The notes under the pieces: generated by a model
Told to the model about the DNA's origin: nothing
Database searches by the model: none
The model's input: only the letters and a program-made list of their open reading frames with translations
Part shown: positions 1-10,402 of the stretch, piece after piece
Layout of the letters: each line of letters starts with the position of its first letter
Position numbering within the stretch: the stretch's first letter is position 1
Source: Staphylotrichum longicolle
Taxonomy: Eukaryota > Ascomycota > Sordariomycetes > Sordariales > Chaetomiaceae
NCBI GenBank assembly: GCA_019096155.1
Contig: JAHCVI010000001.1
Coordinates: 9,486,001 to 9,550,000, forward strand
Length of the DNA stretch: 64,000 bases
Direction of reading: 5' to 3'
Translations under genes and position numbers: made by a program

Positions 1-362
1 GCGACACCGGCTGCAACTCTGAAAACAGCCCACGCCTACACAAGTTGACAGGGCACCTTCTCACTGTCATTGGCTCCAGATACCGCGATGCAAGATACTG
101 CGGAGCTAGTTGTCGAAGTCCTCCACGCAACTCTGGGACTGAGAGAAGTGCCGGCGCTCATTGAGTCTCGGGCTCCGCAACAAAAACTGGGCAGAATGGA
201 GTCTTTGAAGATAGCAGAGGAGCGATTCTCCAAGTATATCTAGGTACGCTACTCAAGTTGACGCCCAGTCCCAAGAAACGCTGCATCCCCGAGTTGTCTG
301 TTCTCTCAGCTCCAAGCCGTGCTCCCCTGACACTGCCAACCGCCTTGCAAAAATCAGTCACA
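1..362. other. 5' flank of MFS transporter gene
   Basis: No convincing gene is visible. Short open frames here are interrupted and have no recognisable product. The last part is presumably the promoter and 5' UTR of the transporter gene that starts at 363. Confidence 0.5.
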
Positions 363-2386
363 ATGGCGGATGAGAAGAACATTGCCGGCTCGTCGGGCAG
401 CGAGCTCGGAGTAGACGAGAAGAACATCGTCAACTTATCCGAGAGCCAGTTCAGCCGCAGCGATGATGAGGGCCAGGAAATTACATGGACCGACGAAGAG
501 GAGAAGGTGCTCGTTCGCAGGTATGTTGCCATCGAGTGTTGTTGTGACAACATCGAAACCGAGGTGCACTAACACAATTTGCAGGATTGACTTCATTGTC
601 ATGCCGCTTCTCATTCTTGCATTCTTTGCCTTGCAGATTGACAGGGGTAACATGTAAGTTCAGCCCCCTTCTGTCCGTCACTATTCTCCCATCTGGCCGG
701 ACACTCAAACTAACTATCAATGCCAGTGGCAATGCCATGACGGACTTCTTTCTCCAGGATATTGGCATTACCCAGTTTCAGTTCAATGTCGGCCAGCAAC
801 TTCTGTCCGCTGGCATCGTCCTGCTCGAGGCAAGTTCATACTCCAATCCAATCACCCTCCTACCAGCTACTAACCCGAAGCCAGATTCCAAGCAACATGA
901 TTCTCTACAGACTCGGGCCCACTGTTTGGCTCGGGTCGCAAATCGTTGCATGGTGAGCCACCAGCCTCCATCTCATCGAGTTACCCCTAACTTACACATG
1001 CCGTTCTAGGGGGTTTGTCGCCGCCTTCCAGGCCTTCCAGAAGGGCCTTGGCCCGTTCCTTGTTACCCGTTTGCTTCTCGGACTCTGCGAGGCTGGTTTC
1101 ATTCCCGCCGGACTGTTCACTCTCACGCGCTGGTACAAGCGCGGTGAGACGACCAAGCGATTCTCGATCTACTTTCTCGGCAACCTTTGTGCCAGCGCTT
1201 GCTCCGGCCTCATCGCTTATGGAATGTGAGTGTCTTCTGTGCAACAGCATTCTCTCACTTATGAAATCAAGTTGCTGACGATGATTTAGCTTGCACATGA
1301 GAGGTGTTTGTGGTATGGCGGGGTGGCAGTGGTTGTTCCTGGTACGCCTGACTCCTCCTGAATTTATTGACCAAGATATGTTAACTCTTTTCCTAGCTTG
1401 AGGGTCTCTTCACGATTCTTGTTGGCATTCTTTTCATCGCCTTTTTTCCGCTGTCATCCGCCAACCCCGTCTCCCTCCTTGGAATCCGATACTTCAGCGA
1501 ACGAGAGGCGCAGATCCTCCAGCAGCGTGTCCTCCGCGATGATCCATCCAAGTTCCAGCCCCGCAAGAACGTCAGCTGGACCGAACTCAAGGCTACGGTT
1601 GGTTCAATCCCCTTTTCAAAGTTTAGGCAGGAGCTGACTTTGTTCTCAAAAGCTCACAAACTGGCGGTTGCTCCCTCACATCTGCACGACCGTCTTGGGC
1701 ATGGCGCCCGCTCATACCATGGGCTCGTATGCCCCGACGCTGGTCGTGTCGTTTGGGTTCGACCGGCTCAAGTCGAATGCCATGCTGTCGATCGGCGGTT
1801 GGATTCTGCTTGTAACCAACTTGGTGTGGGGTTTCGGTGCTGAGAAGACAAAACTCAGGGGGCCCTGGGTGTTTTTGGGCGTCCTCATTCTTTGGGGACT
1901 TACGGTTAGCTTCCACCTCCAAAACACACATGTCCAACCACGCCGCTGACTTCTATGTCTAGATCGGAAACCGCGTTCTCATTGACTCAAAGAATGCTAA
2001 CTTGAGATTCGGTGTTCTGGTCACGGCCACGGCATTCCAAACACAGTGGCGTAAGTCCGAGGGCATCAACTTGACTCTCGCCAAAGCAGACTTGGACTAA
2101 CTCGTGTGCTATAGACGCAATCAATGGCGCATGGATGTCACTAAATGCGAGGTCGGCCGGCGAGCGCTCTATCACCATGGCCATCTTCGTCATGGGCGCT
2201 AACCTCGCCGGCATCATCGGGAGTCAGATCTTCCAGGCGAAGGATGCTCCGCTTTACCGAACTGGATGGACGGTCATCATGGCCTTGATGTCGGTCGCGT
2301 TGCTCATGTCAGTTATTGCCAATGTGCAGTATTGGCTGCTCAACCGCTTCCAGAAGAGGAAGGGCGAGGCGCGGTACCATTACTGA
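363..2386 (+). CDS. MFS transporter, anion:cation symporter (allantoate permease/Dal5-Tna1) type
   Basis: Likely plasma-membrane permease importing an organic anion such as allantoate, ureidosuccinate, nicotinate or another carboxylate; the substrate cannot be read from sequence. Ten exons join in frame: 363-520, 585-653, 727-829, 885-952, 1010-1225, 1290-1341, 1397-1597, 1653-1904, 1963-2050, 2115-2386, giving 492 aa, normal for the family. An acidic cytosolic N-terminus (about 50 aa) precedes helix 1 (RIDFIVMPLLILAFFALQ). Family-typical stretches are DRGNIGNA, LLEIPSNMILYRLGP, RLLLGLCEAGFIPAG and, in the second half, GSYAPTLVVSFGFD. Intron 3 (830-884) uses a GC donor inside a perfect AG|GCAAGT consensus; skipping it would break the conserved LLEIPSN motif. 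The start is the first ATG before the acidic N-terminus. Substrate assignment is inference; fold assignment is firm. Confidence 0.9.
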
Positions 2387-3098
2387 TGAGAGCCGGCGTC
2401 AGCGTGGTTTTGGATGACTTTATGAGTTGGAAAAGTTGTAGATACCCGTCTTTAGCTGGAATCCATGAAGCGTTTTCTTCTTAGTGAGACGTGTACACAC
2501 TAGCAACCTTCGACGCACCAAGCCTACAAGGTCGGTAAGAAGTATATACAGTCACATACCTAGACGTTTCATGTGTCTCCATTTCCGATCTCTGACTCGG
2601 TCATTATAGTCCGTGTAGATGGACAACTGGAGCCATAACTGAGAGACTGAAACCCGTTGTTCTCTGATACGACCATTACATAAACTGAGCTTTTTAACAC
2701 AAAAGCCTGGGTGATTTTGAAGAGTCAAGAAGATCCGTAAGATTCTAGAGTCTCTTTCCAAAGAAAGTAAAGTGCCGGAGTAATTGGAGAACCAGTTCCT
2801 GTCAAATATAGATTTACCGTTTCATGTTCCACGCGATGCTCAGCCGCAATACTACTATGCATAATCCCCGAACGGCCGGCTCACATCATTGGACATCTTG
2901 ACCCCCCAAGTTAACCCTCGCATCACCGGATTCCTTGGACAGGAACCCTTAACGCAACCCTCCATCTCGAAGTGTGGGGGACGGACTATAATCCCAACAA
3001 ACATAAAATAAACCTAAGCGGCCCAACCTGGTCCGTGTTGGGGCCCATGCCATGTCAACTCAACGAGTGGCACCAGGCCTGTCAGGAGTATCAACAAT
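2387..3098. other. Intergenic, no gene seen
   Basis: Contains the 3' end of the MFS gene and the promoter side of the next gene. Composition is less GC-rich than the flanking exons. No RNA gene, repeat or conserved frame was recognised. A frame from 2972 runs into the next gene in the wrong phase and could hide an upstream exon. Confidence 0.5.
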
Positions 3099-4292
3099 AT
3101 GATGCTGGATCCACGGCGCATCATCATCGTGTGGGAGTCGTCGAGCCCTCGGGTAGACGCGTTCGCGGTGACACCAAAGGCCCCTGCCGGCCAAGTCAGC
3201 AACAAGCCCGAATTCACCTTATACCTAGGCGTCAACACCGGGCCCTACCAAACGACGGACAACGGCACCGTCATCCTGCCCCCCGTCCCCATCGAATGGA
3301 TCATCGCACCCCTCAACGTCACGTCCGGCCAGTGCCCTAGCCGAGGCGCAAACCTCGGCCTCTTCGTCGCCACCAACGCCATCGTCCTTGGCCTCATCCT
3401 GATCGTCGGGTGCCGCCCGCTCGTCCGCTTTCTGACGGGGGGCCTGCTCGGCCAGCCGTCGCGCCGCTCGGTCTACTGGACCTGGATCTTCTCGTTCGCG
3501 CTGCAGGCCGCGTCCAACGCCGTCGTCTCGCACCTCGTCGTCTCGACGCCCGGCTACCAGCACCTCAGCATGCTCAACATCTTTGCGCTGTACTCGTCCC
3601 GCCCGCGCATCAACTGGATCTGGACGGGGCTGCTGCGCATCTTTATCGGCCCCGTGCGCGTGCCGAGGAGGATGGGCATCACCAAGAAGGAAAAGAAGAA
3701 GAAGAAGACCAAAAACGAAAGCGAAGCCCTCCCCGCCCACCACCAATCCCAGCTCCTCCGCGACCTGCACCGCTACCGCGACGACGACAACACGCCGTCG
3801 CACGAGTGGATCTACACGGACTCGTACGTCGCCACCTCGATCGCCGAGTTCGTCCTGCAGCTCATGTCGGCCGTCTTCGTGGGCGTCACCTGGCAGCGGT
3901 TCCCCAACGAGCCGATCCGCGAGCACATGAAGAACTGGGTCAACCTCGTAATCGCGGCGCCCGCGCTGGCGCTCGTCGGCTGGGCGCTGGTGCCCGTCTG
4001 GGTCCGGCGCGACGAGGACGTGTGGGAGGACCGCAACGCGTGCGCCAAGATCATCCTCGCCGTCATCTGCCTTGGGTTGCCTGGGTTTTTCACGTATGGC
4101 GTGGCGTGGAAGTACTGGGATGAGTTTTTGTTGCTGCCGGGTTCGTTGTAAGTCGCTGTTTATGCTTTGGGTGTGTGACCGACAGGGTGGACTGACTTTT
4201 GTTTTAGATGGTGTCCTCCAAGGTTTGTCGAGATGGCGGCCCTCTGGTCGGGGTTCTCTGCTTTGAGTGCTTTGTTTGGGGCGAGTGTATAA
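3099..4292 (+). CDS. Unknown multi-pass membrane protein
   Basis: I do not recognise a family. Two exons (3099-4147, 4208-4292) join in frame to 377 aa; without splicing the frame stops right at the GTAAGT donor, and the spliced tail adds about 28 residues. Hydrophobic segments are seen near residues 90-110 (LFVATNAIVLGLILIVGC), 125-145, 240-260, 280-300 and 315-335, so 5-6 membrane spans are likely. The N-terminal part before the first span holds NGT and NVT sequons and could face outside. A Lys-rich loop with a KKEKKKKK run sits mid-protein, followed by a charged His/Asp-rich segment, probably cytosolic. The start is uncertain: an upstream ATG at about 3047 in another phase would need an extra intron. 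Codon composition is strongly GC3, as in neighbouring housekeeping genes, so the gene looks native and expressed. Confidence 0.65.
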
Positions 4293-4790
4293 ACCAAGAA
4301 GTTGTTTGTGTTACCTTGTGTTGTACCAGGTACAGGAAGATGCGGCCGGGATTTACAGCCAGAACCTGATCATGAGCTCTCTGTTGAATCCCAAGCGAGC
4401 ATTTTTCCCAGGCCATATTTTGGATACTTCGATCCTTTTAAACAGGCACCGCGATTGGCAACCAATACAACTTGGATTGAGAACAGAGAGAGTGCTACGT
4501 TTGCACGTGCTCGGGGACGCAAAGGTCCGTCAGACAACCTTCAGGGTCTTGGAGGGGAACATTTGGGTCCACTAGTTCATGTATGACACGACTGCTGCAG
4601 GAGGATCTTACCAATAAACCGTGGGAGATGTGCTTGGTACGTATAGGGCAAGATCGGTGAGGTGGCAGGGTGAAGGAGTATTTGACAGGCGAGGGGTCAA
4701 CCGCTGTCCAGACCTTGAATGTCGCACGTCTTTCACAGAATCACCCCTTTGACTCAAAAGAATCTTCGTCTTCTGCATCTTGTACTCACC
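4293..4790. other. Intergenic, no gene seen
   Basis: Between two plus-strand genes. An in-frame ATG at 4719 lies upstream of the methyltransferase start, but the 24 residues it would add do not resemble the family N-terminus, so this stretch is read as promoter/5' UTR. Confidence 0.5.
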
Positions 4791-5558
4791 ATGCTTGATC
4801 CGCAGAGGGTCAAGCGGGAATATGACAGCATCGCAGTCGAGTACAACAGCCAGTATGTCGCATCTCCCGTTGGCGCTCTCGAGTACGAACTCACCGGCAT
4901 CGCCCTGGGCGACCTGACGGGGCGAACCGTCCTCGATCTCGGTGGCGGCAGCGGCATCCACGCTCGCCAGGCTGTCGATCTGGGGGCTGCCGCCGTGGAC
5001 ATCGTCGATCTCTCTCCCGGCATGATGAAGGTCGCCGAGGAGTCCGAGAAGGCGACCGGCCGCAACGTCATGCGCTTTTTCGAGGCCGACGTCGCCAAGC
5101 CGCTGTCGCATCTGCCGCTCCGCGAGGAAGGGTACGATGTGGTCATGGCCAACTGGGTCCTTGACTTTGCCGACTCGGCTGAGGTGCTCGAGGGCATGTT
5201 CCACAACATCGTGGGATATCTGAAGAGCGGCGGTTTGTTCGTCGGAGTCCGGCTCGGGAACCCCCACAGCACTATCCTCCAAACTGGTCAATATGGGGTA
5301 ATCTTGAAGGACATGGAGCCATTTCCCGGGGGAGTGAAATTCCGTGCGGTGATCATGTCAGAGCCTCCCATGGAGTTTGACGCGGCAACCCATGATGCCC
5401 TTAGCTCGGACTCGCCTGAGGTCTACGAAAAGGCCGGATTGACCAGTGTCGAGGTCATTCCATCGACGGCAGGAAGTGTGGTGGAGAAGGATCCTAAGTA
5501 CTGGGCAGACTTCTTGAAGGAACCTTGGCTTGCAGTTGTGAAGGCCGTGAAGAAGTAG
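4791..5558 (+). CDS. Class I SAM-dependent methyltransferase
   Basis: Single-exon gene, 255 aa. A Rossmann-type SAM-binding fold is indicated by motif I, VLDLGGGSG at about residues 47-55, an acidic residue ending beta-2 (VDIVDLSPGMM), a motif with FFEADVAKPL, and VVMANWVLDFADS as the post-II strand. This matches the small-molecule methyltransferase superfamily (ubiE/methyltransf_25 type) in length and motif order. The methyl acceptor is unknown. The start at 4791 puts the family-typical first helix (PQRVKREYDSIAVEYN) next to the N-terminus; an upstream in-frame ATG at 4719 is less likely. It converges with the RraA-like gene at 227 bp spacing. No biosynthetic backbone enzyme lies nearby, so a secondary-metabolite role is not supported. 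Confidence 0.85.
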   Translation: MLDPQRVKREYDSIAVEYNSQYVASPVGALEYELTGIALGDLTGRTVLDLGGGSGIHARQAVDLGAAAVDIVDLSPGMMKVAEESEKATGRNVMRFFEADVAKPLSHLPLREEGYDVVMANWVLDFADSAEVLEGMFHNIVGYLKSGGLFVGVRLGNPHSTILQTGQYGVILKDMEPFPGGVKFRAVIMSEPPMEFDAATHDALSSDSPEVYEKAGLTSVEVIPSTAGSVVEKDPKYWADFLKEPWLAVVKAVKK

Positions 5559-5785
5559 GAGGCCAGTGCTGAAGAGATGCAACGGGGAGCAGATAGTCGA
5601 TGGGTGGTGAAGGAACAGCTTTCCAGTTCTGCCAGTTGTATGTACCGTTCGGTTTTCACTCGTCTTTCTTTGTCTCGTCCCAAGGTGACAGCGCAATAGG
5701 CAGAGATTGTATCAATAAGCGCCTATGTTGAGCAAGATCTTCAGCCAGACCCGTATCTCCCCTCATCAACCATCACAACTCTGGT

Positions 5786-6665
5786 TCACCTGAAACGCTT
5801 GCTCGCCTCAGTAAAGGTCATGCCTTTCTGAATCTCGACGGCCATCTGCGAGTCGGCCTCGACCTGCTTCGCCATGAGCGGCAACGCCTGCTCTGCAAGG
5901 CCCTTGGGTAGCACAACAACCCCGTTGGCGTCTCCGATTAGGTAGTCGCCCGGATTGATGGTGACGTCTTGGCCGTCGTTGGAGACAGAAACGGGCGCAT
6001 TGACAGCGACGACCTTGAACAACGAGCCGGGAGGCGTGGTGCCCACATCGCGCGCGAATACCTGTTCATCCATTCAGTTTCGTTTCTTTGATCTGTAGCA
6101 TTGGAAAGGCAAGCACTAACTGGGTAGCCCAAATCCCTCTGCTCCTGCACGTCCCGGAACCGACCATCGATGACAGACCCCACGGCGCCGCTTGCCTTGG
6201 CCCGGGTGCTCATCAAGCCCCCGTAGAGAGCATTGGACGTGCTGGGGTTGCAGGTTACGAAGACGACGGCGCCGGTAGGAATAGAGTCGATCTGCAAAGA
6301 GACGTCAGCCGCGTCCATTTGCGCTCGGGAGACGGCTCGTCCCAAGACGGAGACGGGGTCTCACGTAGTGACTGGGCCACTTCGGCCTCTCGTCATCCTT
6401 GGGCGCGTACTGGACCGTGTAGGCCGGCCCGACTATCTTGGTAGGGCCCTCTTGGCGCTGCGGCGACCACAGTGTGATGCCTGGGAGGAAGCCGCCGTTG
6501 GGGATCTTGAGCTTGACGAGGGCGTCCGAGACATCGCATCTGTGTGCCTGCTTGAGCATCAACAGTCTCGCGGGCAGCTTAGCCGTAAAGCGTCAATACC
6601 TACGTCGTGTACTCCTGCAGCGCCTTCACGATGGGGTCCTCCGAGCTTGAGGCGTCTGAAGCCAT
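5786..6665 (-). CDS. RraA-like / HMG aldolase family protein
   Basis: Member of the RraA / 4-hydroxy-4-methyl-2-oxoglutarate aldolase superfamily, which cleaves 2-oxo acids or decarboxylates oxaloacetate; fungal members are mostly uncharacterised. Four exons on the minus strand (6604-6665, 6365-6539, 6121-6291, 5786-6061) sum to 684 nt, 227 aa, the usual length. The key signature IDGRFRD (about residues 120-126) gives the DGxxRD Arg-Asp pair used by aldolase members for substrate and metal binding. GGLMSTRAKASGAVG before it and GDYLIGDANGVVVLP after it complete the conserved core. Start chosen at the ATG giving MASDASSSEDP, the only one that splices in frame to the conserved core. No targeting sequence is evident. 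Whether it is an aldolase or a regulator cannot be told from sequence. Confidence 0.88.
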
Positions 6666-8837
6666 GGTGGACAGCCGTGACAGGAATAGCCGAGGTGCCG
6701 AAGCGTGGGTAGTGAGGGGGGTTCGGGGGGGTTTGATGCGGGTGGGGGGACGGAGAAGAAGGGACAGCGAGCTCGAGCGGAACGGCATCCGTGAGGGGTT
6801 CTACAATGTGCACGGGAGGCCGTTGATTGTCAAGATGACGGCTACGGAATGATGCAACGTTCCCAGGCATGTGAGCTTGTGCAAGTGGGGCCGTGTTCCG
6901 GTCCGGTCCGGCTTCGCCTCCATGATTCCGGATTCGGAGCCCGGATCCCCTCTGCAACGGGCTTCATGACTTCGCCGGCAGCCTGCCAGAGAAAATCAGC
7001 AGCTGCTCGGATAGTTACGGCAGTGCCAGTTTGTCGAGCTGAGATAATTCCCGGTTAAAGACGACTGCCAAGCGAGCAGCCGGCCGGAATTGTCTGGATT
7101 TTGCGAGCTTCATTTCAAGCCTGAAACGCCTACTTGATTTCCCTCCCAGAGCCGGGAGGGAAGGTGAGCATACATCCGAACAAACTGATGCAGCGGATAG
7201 CAGCAGTTTGTCGAGGCGTCGGCGGCATCACCGAGCAGCTGGTCAGCAAACTCGGCCAAGGATAGCGATTGGACAGCAGCCGACCCGGGCTGCATGGAAT
7301 GTCCGATGCGACATCCTGGCGTGGCAGTCGCATCTCGCATCGGTGTCTCGTCCACGGATTGGCCCGCTGGCTGATGTGTGGTGGCCGCGAAGGATGGGCC
7401 GCTTCCAGACTCGGCAGCTGACACGATCCGGGGAGGGTCGAGGTGGCGGGAAGAGATGGTGGGATAATTTGTGGTGCTGGGGAAGCTGAGACCTCCTGCT
7501 GCAAGGTACGAATTCAGGAGAAAGTCGGGGGCGAGAGTTGTGGTGAGTCCAGAGAGGAAACTGCCCTGCCTCTCCGAATGTCTGCATGCAGGCGGCAGAC
7601 AGGGGGCGCTGTTGTCTCTGCTGACGTCCCAGCCACGCGGAACACGCCTTATCCAAATGATCTAGGCGCCCTGATCGCCAGATCGGAGCAAGGCACAGCA
7701 CAGCACAGCACAGCAGCCCGTGATCTCCATCGTGCTGCAGCTGGAGAAGACCTGCAGGCGACCAAACTCTGTAACAACGCTTGCAACAGCGGGTCGATGC
7801 CAGTCAGTCAATTCGAGTGTTTGTTGGCCTATCCAGCACACAGTGTCGAGCTTGATAATTTCTGGCTCGAATCAACACCGGTGACCAGCTCGGTACCAGG
7901 CCCGGGGCCGCGCGGCAGTTGGTGGGACCGTTGCTGATTAGCGCCGGAGGGTGCATCTGTTCTGAGACCCTTCAACTGACCGCGCAGAACCGATACGCAT
8001 CCGTAATAAGGAACTCGAGGTCTCTCATGTGCCCAGCACGAGCTGCCAGGGAGCCTCGTTTGCCTGAACCCTGAAGATGACTGCAGGGAAGGAAAGGTCC
8101 TGCACGCGATTCTCCACGCTTTTAGAAAAGGAAAAAAAATGTATACGAAGAGGGTGTGTAATCACCATCCCCAAGTTTTGGGTTTGGATCAACGCAGCAA
8201 AGCGGCACAGGGAAAAATTAGAGATGGAACGAAATGCGAAGGGGCCTTGCCAACCCTGAGCCAACCCCACCTTGAGAGCAGAGCATTCCCACGATGCCCG
8301 GACGATGGCCCCGGCCGGGGGCCCCAGCAGGGGCGGCCCAGCAACCCCCAGCAGCCTTACCGGATGAAGCGGCCAGACTTGGCAGCAGTCAGCAGTGCCT
8401 CCCGTCGAACTGGCATGGCAGGCAAAAGAACATCGCACTGCCGCCAGGCTGACCTCTTTCTTCCTCGGCATCCCCCAATCCCATTGTTTGCTGCTCCTTG
8501 CTTGCCCTGTTGACGATTTAGAACCACCTCGACGGCTTACGAACCGCTTGCGTGTTTTCTCCGATCCCCAGCGGTGGTGTGACGATTCACGCAGAGCAAC
8601 TGGAACAAGTCACCGACCAAAACCCCTCCTTGGGGCCTGGTCTGCTCCCAATCGCACCAGACTGCAACCTCCGGAGTGTCTTGCGGACCACACAGAAGCA
8701 AAACCATAAGCAGCCAAACATCTTTCCCCCCCTCGCGGGGAAGCGCACCATGCGGACGAGGCCCTGCGCTTCGTAGCAGGGCAGTTAACTCGATCGATTG
8801 AGCCTCGAACTCGGTCCTTCTCGTCACTCCCGCCACA
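6666..8837. other. 2.2-kb intergenic stretch, no gene supported
   Basis: Divergent promoter space between the RraA-like gene and the membrane protein gene. Open frames here (for example 7443-7937 plus, 8025-8471 minus) have no recognisable domain and read like random GC-rich frames. A short GCACA pentamer array lies at 7693-7716. No tRNA or transposon ends were recognised. Confidence 0.5.
7693..7716. repeat. (GCACA)n microsatellite
   Basis: Four tandem GCACA units followed by GCAG, in the intergenic region. Ordinary simple repeat. Confidence 0.8.
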
Positions 8838-10402
8838 ATGGCCCCGCCATTATCTCGAATACCCGTCCCGATCCTGGTGCCGCTGCCGGTAGCCGACGAC
8901 GTGCTCGATGCCGGAATATCGACACTACAGCCCCGTGACGGTGGAAAGTCCAACCCGACTCAGATCCAAGTGCGTCAAGCCCGCAATCTGCAATCCCCAC
9001 CGCCCGCGCTTGGTCGAGCTGAAAACAAGACTAACAGCCCTGTCCGTAGATCGTTGTGTTTGTCTTAATCGGCATTGCCGGCGCCATTGTCCTCGCTTTC
9101 ATCTTCCGCTTCTTCTACCGCAGATGCACCGGGCGGCACAACTACCACCGAGCCGACCGCGAGGAAGACAGCCCCACCACCCGCCAGATCAACCGCCGAA
9201 CCCAAGACAACCTCGAAGACGCCCTCGCCGAAGCCCAAGCCCGAAACGGCGGCAGCGGCGGGGGGAATAATGCCACCACCCCCGGCAGCAACAACAACAA
9301 CGACGCCGGTGTCGACCGCACCACCTCGGTCCGCAGCGTCATGACCCTCCCCGTCTACCGCCCCAAAGCGACCGCCGACGAGCGCGTCCTCGGCCGCGAA
9401 GGCGAGCGCGACGGGATCGACATCGTGGTGGAGATGCGCACGGCCGAGGAGGAAGAGGCCCTGCGCGACGAGGAGATGGAAGCCCTCTACCAGATCCGCG
9501 CGGCCCGCCGGCGGCAGATCGCTGACCGCGAGGAGCGCCGCCGCGCCCGCCGCACCGCCCGCGAGACGCACGACGTCGTGGCGCTGCGCGAGCTGCGCGA
9601 GCGCGGGCAGGACACGGCCGCGCGCAACATCGGGGAGATCGAGGACCTGCGGTCCGAGCACGACCGCATCCGCGAGACGCGCCAGCGCGCCGTCAGCAGC
9701 GTGTCGTACGCCGACGTGGGCATCGCCCGCGCCGACGGCACGCGGGTGCGCGCCAACAGCACCGAGAGCACAGAGCGCGTGGGCCTGCTGTCGGACACGG
9801 CGAGCATCGCGGCCGAGAGCCTGTTTCGGCGGCGCGACCGGAGCGCGAGCGCCACGCTGAGCATCGACACGTCGCGCACGATGCAGGACCGGCCGGACTC
9901 GCCCGGGGTGCTGACGACGAGCGGGAGCGGCGTGTACAGCCTCGCCAGCGCGGGGCGGGCGCGGTCGAGGTCGAGGGCGGACTCGGCAGCCACAACGCCG
10001 AGGTTCCCGACGCCGAGCCCAGGCACCACGCCCCGGGCGGGGTCGCCCCCGGAGATCATCGACGCCGAGGACGCCGACTTGGGCGACGCGGGGATGCCGC
10101 CGCCGGGCTACGACGAGGTCAGCCTCGACGAGGTGACGCCCATGCACTCGCGCCGGAACTCAGATGTCTCGGGACGCGCCAGCCCGTATCCGGATCCTCC
10201 GCCGGACTACCCGGGGTCGGGCCCGGCGGAGATGAGGAATAACAGGCTATCGGCGCACATGGAGGATTTAGCGGCGCATGCTCAGGCGGAAAATGGATTG
10301 AGCACAGGGACGGGCTCGAGGTCTGGTGTTCCGCGGTTGCCCAGCCTGAGGCTGTCTCAGGTGCCGCAGATTGTGATTGAGCCATCGAGCGCGAGGCCCT
10401 GA
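8838..10402 (+). CDS. Single-pass membrane protein with two PPxY motifs
   Basis: Two exons (8838-8969, 9050-10402) join in frame to 494 aa. The short N-terminal arm (44 aa) leads straight into one hydrophobic helix (IVVFVLIGIAGAIVLAFIF, about 45-63), then an Arg-rich stop-transfer FRFFYRRCTGRH. The remaining 420 residues look cytosolic: a long Arg/Glu-rich probable coiled coil (about 165-265), Ser/Arg-rich disordered sequence, and two PY motifs, PPGY at 395-398 and PPDY at 428-431, which are WW-domain ligands. This layout (short lumenal arm, one span, basic stretch, distal PPxY) is that of transmembrane adaptors of the Rsp5/NEDD4 ubiquitin ligase, such as yeast Rcr1/Rcr2 and others, but I see no sequence match that proves a family. 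The intron is firm because exon 2 only gains its full helix when spliced at 9049/9050. Confidence 0.75.

Noticed and set aside
363..6665. Secondary-metabolite gene cluster (transporter, methyltransferase, aldolase-like)
   Set aside because: No polyketide, peptide or terpene synthase and no pathway regulator nearby; the genes are separately spaced and oriented.
7443..7937. 164-codon plus-strand frame in the 2.2-kb gap
   Set aside because: No recognisable domain and composition like random GC-rich DNA.
9065..10147. 360-codon minus-strand frame
   Set aside because: Antisense of the PPxY protein gene, no conserved motif.
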